DNA of 10,372 bases from Chloroflexota bacterium (GTDB lineage: Bacteria > Chloroflexota > Dehalococcoidia > Lucifugimonadales > JACPCL1). The stretch is taken from NCBI GenBank assembly GCA_016210375.1, contig JACQUH010000102.1, forward strand, positions 1 through 10,372, read 5' to 3'. Shown here in pieces: positions 7,496 to 10,372 of this stretch; the stretch's first letter is position 1; each line of letters opens with the position of its first letter. The notes under the pieces were generated by a model, which did not search any database, had not been told where the DNA came from, and was given only the letters and a program-made list of their open reading frames with translations. The translations under genes were made by a program, and so were the position numbers.

Positions 7496-7987
7496 CTACC
7501 TGCGCCTGACTGCACTCCTCGGCAACTGCTTGAGCAGCCGCAGCCCGGGTGCGTCGTCGGTGTAGAAGCCAGGCAGCTCCTTCACCAGCTTGTACCCCCG
7601 GCGCTGGTAGAGCCCTATGGCTATGGCGTTGTCCGCCCGCACCTCCAGCCGGAGTCGGGTGCACCCGTGCTGCACCGCCTCTCCCTCCACCTGCAAGAGC
7701 AGGGTTGTGCCCAGGCCACGGCCCTGGAAGTCTGGGTGCGTCACAATGGAGTACAGGTGGGCCACCCGGCTGCCGCGCCGCCACAGCACCATGGCATACG
7801 CCTGGATGACCCCTTCGCCTTCCATCACGTAGGTGCTGGCATTGGCATGGGACAGCAGGTAGCGGAGCTGCTTGCGGCTGTACTGGTCCAGAGGGAAGCC
7901 CAGGCGCTCCAGCTCTGCCAGGGGTTCCAGGTCCCCGGGCCTGGCCGGCCTCATTTGTACCGACGAAGGGCTAGGGCTCTGCATCAC
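7496..7987 (-). CDS. RimI-like GNAT N-acetyltransferase
   Basis: This GNAT enzyme transfers acetyl from acetyl-CoA to an amine, probably the N-terminal amino group of a protein. Motif A is HPDFQGRGLGTTLL (84-97), with the Q-x-x-G-x-G pyrophosphate loop at 88-93. Glu115 in LEVRADNAIAIGLYQRRGY and Tyr127 keep the 12-residue spacing of the RimI Glu/Tyr pair, and a YTDDAPGLRLLKQL strand follows. These point to the RimI subgroup, but the ribosomal protein S18 substrate cannot be proven, so I give no symbol. Starts are uncertain: GTG 7987, ATG 7984, or ATG 7954, which would begin MRPARPGD, right where the fold starts. No strong ribosome binding site is seen. The gene converges on the RNase HII fusion with a 4-bp gap and no room for a terminator. 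Confidence 0.88.
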   Translation of the reverse strand: MMQSPSPSSVQMRPARPGDLEPLAELERLGFPLDQYSRKQLRYLLSHANASTYVMEGEGVIQAYAMVLWRRGSRVAHLYSIVTHPDFQGRGLGTTLLLQVEGEAVQHGCTRLRLEVRADNAIAIGLYQRRGYKLVKELPGFYTDDAPGLRLLKQLPRSAVRRR

Positions 7988-8162
7988 AGCCCATCACCGG
8001 ACCCTTTCTTCCCGGGGGCGCCAGTGTTATCCTCGGTGCTCCATTGTATAGCAGGAGGCGAAGCGGGACACCTGCTTTGACCGGCTGACTATCGCAGTAG
8101 TATATGCCCCCATGATCTTCTGTAAGGCAGCCTGGCGGCTGGTGCATCATGGCGTCTGTTCT

Positions 8163-8383
8163 GACCTCTCCTCCTGTGGTCCCCCTCTCCCAAAGAGAGG
8201 GGGGACGATAGACCAAGGAATCGGTGGGATGCGGCTAAGCCGCATCCCACCGATTCAAGTGCATCTTCTCCCGTGCGGGAAGAGCCTGTCCCTTCTCTGC
8301 GCTCAGGGCAAGCTCTTGAATGAGCCGAAGCCCTGAGCGAAGCGAATGGGGAAGCGAAGGAGGGAGCCAGAGGGGGTTAGGTT
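8163..8383. repeat. Three-hairpin interspersed element, copy 1 (with nested insertion)
   Basis: Ends are imperfect inverted repeats (GACCTCTCC at the left, GGGGGTTAGGTT at the right). Inside, in order: a GTCCCCCTCTC hairpin (8179-8208, one bulged G); a perfect 18-bp central hairpin (8218-8235 and 8239-8256, loop TAA); a degenerate CTCCCGTGCGGGA hairpin (8265-8284); and about 75 bp (about 8285-8361) absent from copy 2. Flanks and order match the copy at 10079-10233, so this is a dispersed family. No transposase is encoded, which fits a MITE- or REPIN-like non-autonomous element. It fills much of the 482-bp gap between the acetyltransferase and fmdB genes, where I see no gene. Confidence 0.85.
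8300..8339. repeat. Nested inverted repeat inside element copy 1
   Basis: CGCTCAGGGC (8300-8309) and GCCCTGAGCG (8330-8339) are perfect 10-bp inverted arms around a 20-nt loop. AGCGAA then occurs three times in the following 25 bp. The segment lies in the part of copy 1 missing from copy 2, so it looks like a separate repeat inserted into the element. Confidence 0.7.
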
Positions 8384-8435
8384 CAACCTCCCCACGTCTG
8401 CCAAGACAGGCAATCACGACCTCCTCCCATGGCTG

Positions 8436-8444
8436 TGCTACAAT
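8436..8444 (+). promoter_or_regulatory. Extended -10 promoter for the fmdB-fmdB-thiE operon
   Basis: TGC-TACAAT (8436-8444) is an extended -10 element matching five of six core bases; no good -35 box is visible, as is common for extended -10 promoters. Transcription would start near 8451, leaving a leader of about 20 nt with GAGGG (8461-8465) 4 nt before the ATG at 8470. Confidence 0.55.
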
Positions 8445-8469
8445 AGGGCCACGTCACCGCGAGGGCCTT

Positions 8470-8820
8470 ATGCCTGTCTACGAGTTCCGCTGCAACCAGT
8501 GCCAGGGCAGGAGCAGCCACTTCTTTCGCAGCTTCTCCGACCCCCGTACCCCTGCTTGCCCGCGCTGCGGCAGCACAGACCTGCGCCGGGTCATGTCCAC
8601 CTTCGCCTTTCATGCCGACTGGTTCGCTGGCGTCAACATTCCATCCTCGGAGACACTGGGAGACTTTGACGACGACGACCCCCAGAGCATGGCCCGCTGG
8701 GCCAGGGGCATGCGCCAGGATATGGGAGCCTCCTTTGGCAAAGAGATGGACGACTTCGCCGCCGAGATGGAGGCCGCCGACGCCGAGCCCGATGCGACTT
8801 CCGAGGCCGAGGATTTCTGA
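8470..8820 (+). CDS. FmdB-family zinc-ribbon protein (first copy)
   Basis: The 116-aa product begins MPVYEFRCNQC, the standard start of the FmdB regulatory-protein family (CxxC_CxxC_SSSS), a small cytoplasmic zinc ribbon. Zinc ligands are Cys8, Cys11, Cys30 and Cys33. The rest is not conserved in any way I recognise and ends in an acidic tail (EMEAADAEPDATSEAEDF). FmdB was named as a putative regulator of a formamidase gene; the general role of the family is unknown. ATG 8470 is chosen by the family motif and the GAGGG just upstream; the frame is open further upstream but only through repeat DNA. It is the first gene of a three-gene operon, 8 nt before the second copy. Confidence 0.92.
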   Translation: MPVYEFRCNQCQGRSSHFFRSFSDPRTPACPRCGSTDLRRVMSTFAFHADWFAGVNIPSSETLGDFDDDDPQSMARWARGMRQDMGASFGKEMDDFAAEMEAADAEPDATSEAEDF

Positions 8821-8828
8821 GAAGCCCG

Positions 8829-9170
8829 ATGCCCCTCTACGAGTTCCTTTGCAATGACTGCGGGCGAAGGTCCACTTATCTGACCCGCTCCGTCAGCTCG
8901 CCCCTGGAGCCAGTCTGCCGGGGCTGCGGTAGCCTGCGCCTTCATCGCGCCGTCTCTTCCTTCGCCATCGGCAAGACCACCCAGCAGGTGCACGAGCAGT
9001 CCGGGCCGGTTCCGGGAGATGCCAGCCTGGACTACTACAGGGACCCGCGGAACATCGGACGCAATGTGGAGGAGTCCTTCGGCAAATGGGGCATGGAGAT
9101 TCCAGAGGAGGTCCGGGAGTCCATTGACGCCGCCCGGGAGGGCACGCCGCCCGCAGGTTGGGACATCTGA
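8829..9170 (+). CDS. FmdB-family zinc-ribbon protein (second copy)
   Basis: The 113-aa product begins MPLYEFLCNDC, with the four zinc-ligand cysteines at 8, 11, 30 and 33, exactly the spacing of its upstream neighbour. Beyond the ribbon the two are diverged: this copy has GDASLDYYRDPRNIGRNVEESFGKWG and ends in PAGWDI without an acidic tail; SFGK is a shared landmark in both C-terminal halves. They are therefore old tandem paralogues rather than a recent copy. The gene starts 8 nt after the first copy's stop and ends 6 nt before thiE, in a TGA-TAA double stop. Function is unknown; operon position is the only clue. Confidence 0.9.
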   Translation: MPLYEFLCNDCGRRSTYLTRSVSSPLEPVCRGCGSLRLHRAVSSFAIGKTTQQVHEQSGPVPGDASLDYYRDPRNIGRNVEESFGKWGMEIPEEVRESIDAAREGTPPAGWDI

Positions 9171-9176
9171 TAAGCC

Positions 9177-9893
9177 GTGACAGAACAATCCGTGAACCAG
9201 TTTCCCCAGTCCAGTGACCTCGCGGCCCGCAAGGCGGCTGCCAGCAGGGTCGCCGGCCTGTACGTCATTGTGGACCCGCAGCTTACCGGCGGGCGGGACG
9301 TAGTGGAAGTGGCCCGCGCCGCCCTGCGCGGCGGCGCTTCCGCTGTCCAGCTTCGGGACAAGGTGCACGACAAGGGCGACCAGCTTCCCGTCGCCCGCAA
9401 GCTCAGAGACCTCTGCGAGCAGTACGGCGCCGCCTTCATCGTTAACGATCATGCAGACCTGGCAGTGGTTGCCGATGCTCACGGCCTCCATGTGGGCCAG
9501 CATGACCTGCCAGTGCCCGAAGCCCGCCGCGTCCTGCACCCCCACCAGTTCGTTGGCACGTCCAACGCCCTCCTTCAGGAGGCGATGGCCTCTGTGACCC
9601 AGGGGGCCGACTACATAGCGGTGGGGGCCATCTTCGGCTCCACTTCCAAGGACAACACACGTCCAGCGGGGCTGGCAGGACTGCGCCAGGCGCGGCAAGC
9701 GCTCAGAAACGTGCCTGTCGTGGCCATAGGGGGCATCACCGTGGACAACGTGGACGCTGTGCTGGAGGCGGGGGCCCATGGCATCTGCGTTATCAGCGCC
9801 GTCTGTTTGGCTGAAGACCCGGAGGCCGCCGCCCATGTCCTGGCAGAGCGCATCCGGGCGCACCAGGCCCGCGCCGGCAAGGGTACGCCCTAG
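9177..9893 (+). CDS. thiE: Thiamine phosphate synthase ThiE
   Basis: ThiE joins HMP-PP and HET-P (thiazole phosphate) to make thiamine monophosphate, the penultimate step to thiamine diphosphate. The 238-aa product is a TIM barrel with QLRDK (58-62), VNDHADLAVVADAHGLHVGQHD (89-110, metal ligands Asp91 and Asp110), VGTSN (126-130), FGSTSKDN (153-160, Lys158), AIGGIT (183-188) and VISAV (205-209). Several loops depart from the textbook consensus: NDH replaces NDR, TSN replaces the usual S-x-H type, and STSK replaces TxTK. All are near-conservative, so activity is likely retained. The start is GTG 9177, 6 nt after the second fmdB stop, with no clear ribosome binding site, suggesting translational coupling. 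A 20-residue N-terminal extension is unconserved. No TPP riboswitch is recognisable upstream of the operon. Confidence 0.95.
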   Translation: MTEQSVNQFPQSSDLAARKAAASRVAGLYVIVDPQLTGGRDVVEVARAALRGGASAVQLRDKVHDKGDQLPVARKLRDLCEQYGAAFIVNDHADLAVVADAHGLHVGQHDLPVPEARRVLHPHQFVGTSNALLQEAMASVTQGADYIAVGAIFGSTSKDNTRPAGLAGLRQARQALRNVPVVAIGGITVDNVDAVLEAGAHGICVISAVCLAEDPEAAAHVLAERIRAHQARAGKGTP

Positions 9894-9986
9894 AACGCGG
9901 GTGCGTTTGCCCCTCCTGCCTGCGTCGCCCCCCGGGGCCATGCCCTGGTTGGGCAACGGCAATTGCTGAAGCTATCCCAATGAGCT

Positions 9987-10005
9987 TCACGGCATCGCTC
10001 CGTGA
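9987..10005. other. Small hairpin downstream of thiE
   Basis: TCACGG, a 7-nt loop and CCGTGA form a perfect 6-bp stem. No T run follows on the plus strand, so it is not a convincing terminator. The rest of 9894-10078 shows nothing I can identify; no ORF with family features lies there. Confidence 0.3.
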
Positions 10006-10078
10006 GTTCCGTTTGCTTTGGGGTGTTGTGCATCCCCTCCGACTGAAGGTCTTTGAGTAATTATGATGCCAATGAGAC

Positions 10079-10233
10079 CCGACCTCTCCTCCTGTAGTCC
10101 CCCTCTCCGCAACGGAGAGGGGGACAGCTATTCAAGGAAACTGTCTGACGCGGCAAGGCCGCATCAGACAGTTTCAAACCAGTTTTCTCCCCCTTCCCGT
10201 GCGGGAAGGGGGAGCCAGAGGGGGTTAGGTCGG
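10079..10233. repeat. Three-hairpin interspersed element, copy 2 (intact form)
   Basis: The 155-bp unit is bounded by CCGACCT and AGGTCGG inverted ends, inside longer imperfect terminal repeats. It holds three hairpins: a perfect 13-bp stem with CAA loop (10097-10125); a central 18-bp stem with one C-A mismatch and loop AAG (10137-10154 and 10158-10175); and a perfect 13-bp stem with TG loop (10187-10214). Order and flanks match copy 1 at 8163, but the central stem differs in sequence. It lies downstream of thiE, where it could also act as a transcription barrier. No protein is encoded. Confidence 0.88.
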
Positions 10234-10317
10234 AACCCAAATGGCAGATTATTTTGTCAATGACCATAAGTCGGGGGGTGGGTGGAGTTAGAAACCATCT
10301 CAGAGCTCCCTTTGGTA

Positions 10318-10364
10318 CCGTCCCCTGAAGGGGGCGGCATCATGCCCCAGCCTGAAGGCTGGGG
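10318..10364. repeat. Pair of hairpins with identical TGAA loops (REP-like)
   Basis: The first hairpin pairs CCGTCCCC (10318-10325) with GGGGGCGG (10330-10337), including one T-G wobble. The second pairs CCCCAGCC (10345-10352) with GGCTGGGG (10357-10364). Both close on TGAA. Paired GC-rich hairpins of this kind resemble REP sequences or the subterminal structures of IS200/IS605-type elements; the window ends 8 bp later, so the neighbour is unseen. Confidence 0.6.
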
Positions 10365-10372
10365 TGTAGAAA

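Noticed and set aside
8077..8106. Possible plus-strand promoter TTGACC-N18-TATATG
   Set aside because: The boxes are plausible, but the nearest gene start is about 360 bp away beyond the repeat element, and a closer promoter at 8436 explains the operon.
8112..8336. Short open frames within the 8.0-8.46 kb gap
   Set aside because: They run through the hairpin repeat and have no ribosome binding site or family resemblance.
8451..8470. TPP riboswitch controlling the thiE operon
   Set aside because: The expected leader is only about 20 nt and no conserved THI-box motifs are visible before fmdB or thiE.
8610..9962. 450-aa open frame on the minus strand across fmdB and thiE
   Set aside because: It runs antisense through two FmdB genes and ThiE with clear family motifs; no recognisable domain in the antisense product.
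10063..10267. Overlapping frames of 66 and 68 codons over the second repeat element
   Set aside because: Both are translations of the inverted-repeat element itself, which is why both strands are open.

Overview
The window is GC-rich, densely packed bacterial chromosome carrying mostly housekeeping genes, interrupted by non-coding gaps with hairpin-rich interspersed repeats. Gene content and style (PKD-repeat surface protein, RNase HII joined to a YraN domain, promoters with recognisable sigma70 boxes, CCCCTCTCC/GGGAAGGGG repeat elements) suggest an uncultured Chloroflexota of the Dehalococcoidia/SAR202 kind. That assignment is inference: there is no rRNA or other definitive marker here.

Layout. 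(1) 3-4049, +: the 3' part of a large secreted protein with a signal peptide, Ig-like modules, an FN3 domain and six tandem PKD domains; its true start lies left of the window. (2) 4213-4747, +: ndk (nucleoside diphosphate kinase) behind a good sigma70 promoter. (3) 4734-5078, -: rsfS (ribosomal silencing factor), convergent with and overlapping ndk by 14 bp; it has a strong promoter, but its only nearby ATG is one base out of frame. (4) 5190-5276: a hairpin repeat in the divergent gap. (5) 5364-6479 and 6439-7491, +: mnmA (tRNA 2-thiouridylase) overlapping a 350-aa RNase HII-YraN fusion. (6) 7496-7987, -: a RimI-like GNAT acetyltransferase, convergent with the fusion gene. (7) 7988-8469: a non-coding gap with a three-hairpin repeat element. 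(8) 8470-9893, +: a tight three-gene operon of two FmdB-type zinc-ribbon proteins and thiE (thiamine phosphate synthase), behind an extended -10 promoter. (9) 9894-10372: a non-coding gap with a second, better preserved copy of the three-hairpin element and, at the right edge, two hairpins with identical TGAA loops.

The genes touch translation and nucleotide metabolism (ndk, rsfS, mnmA, rimI-like), RNA-DNA hybrid repair (rnhB), and thiamine synthesis (thiE). I see no phage, toxin-antitoxin, CRISPR or defence genes, and no coherent new multi-gene system. The observations most worth following are the repeat family, whose central stem shows compensatory base changes between the two copies; the RnhB-YraN fusion; the anomalous rsfS start; and the PKD array, in which a 177-bp block is duplicated with only synonymous differences.
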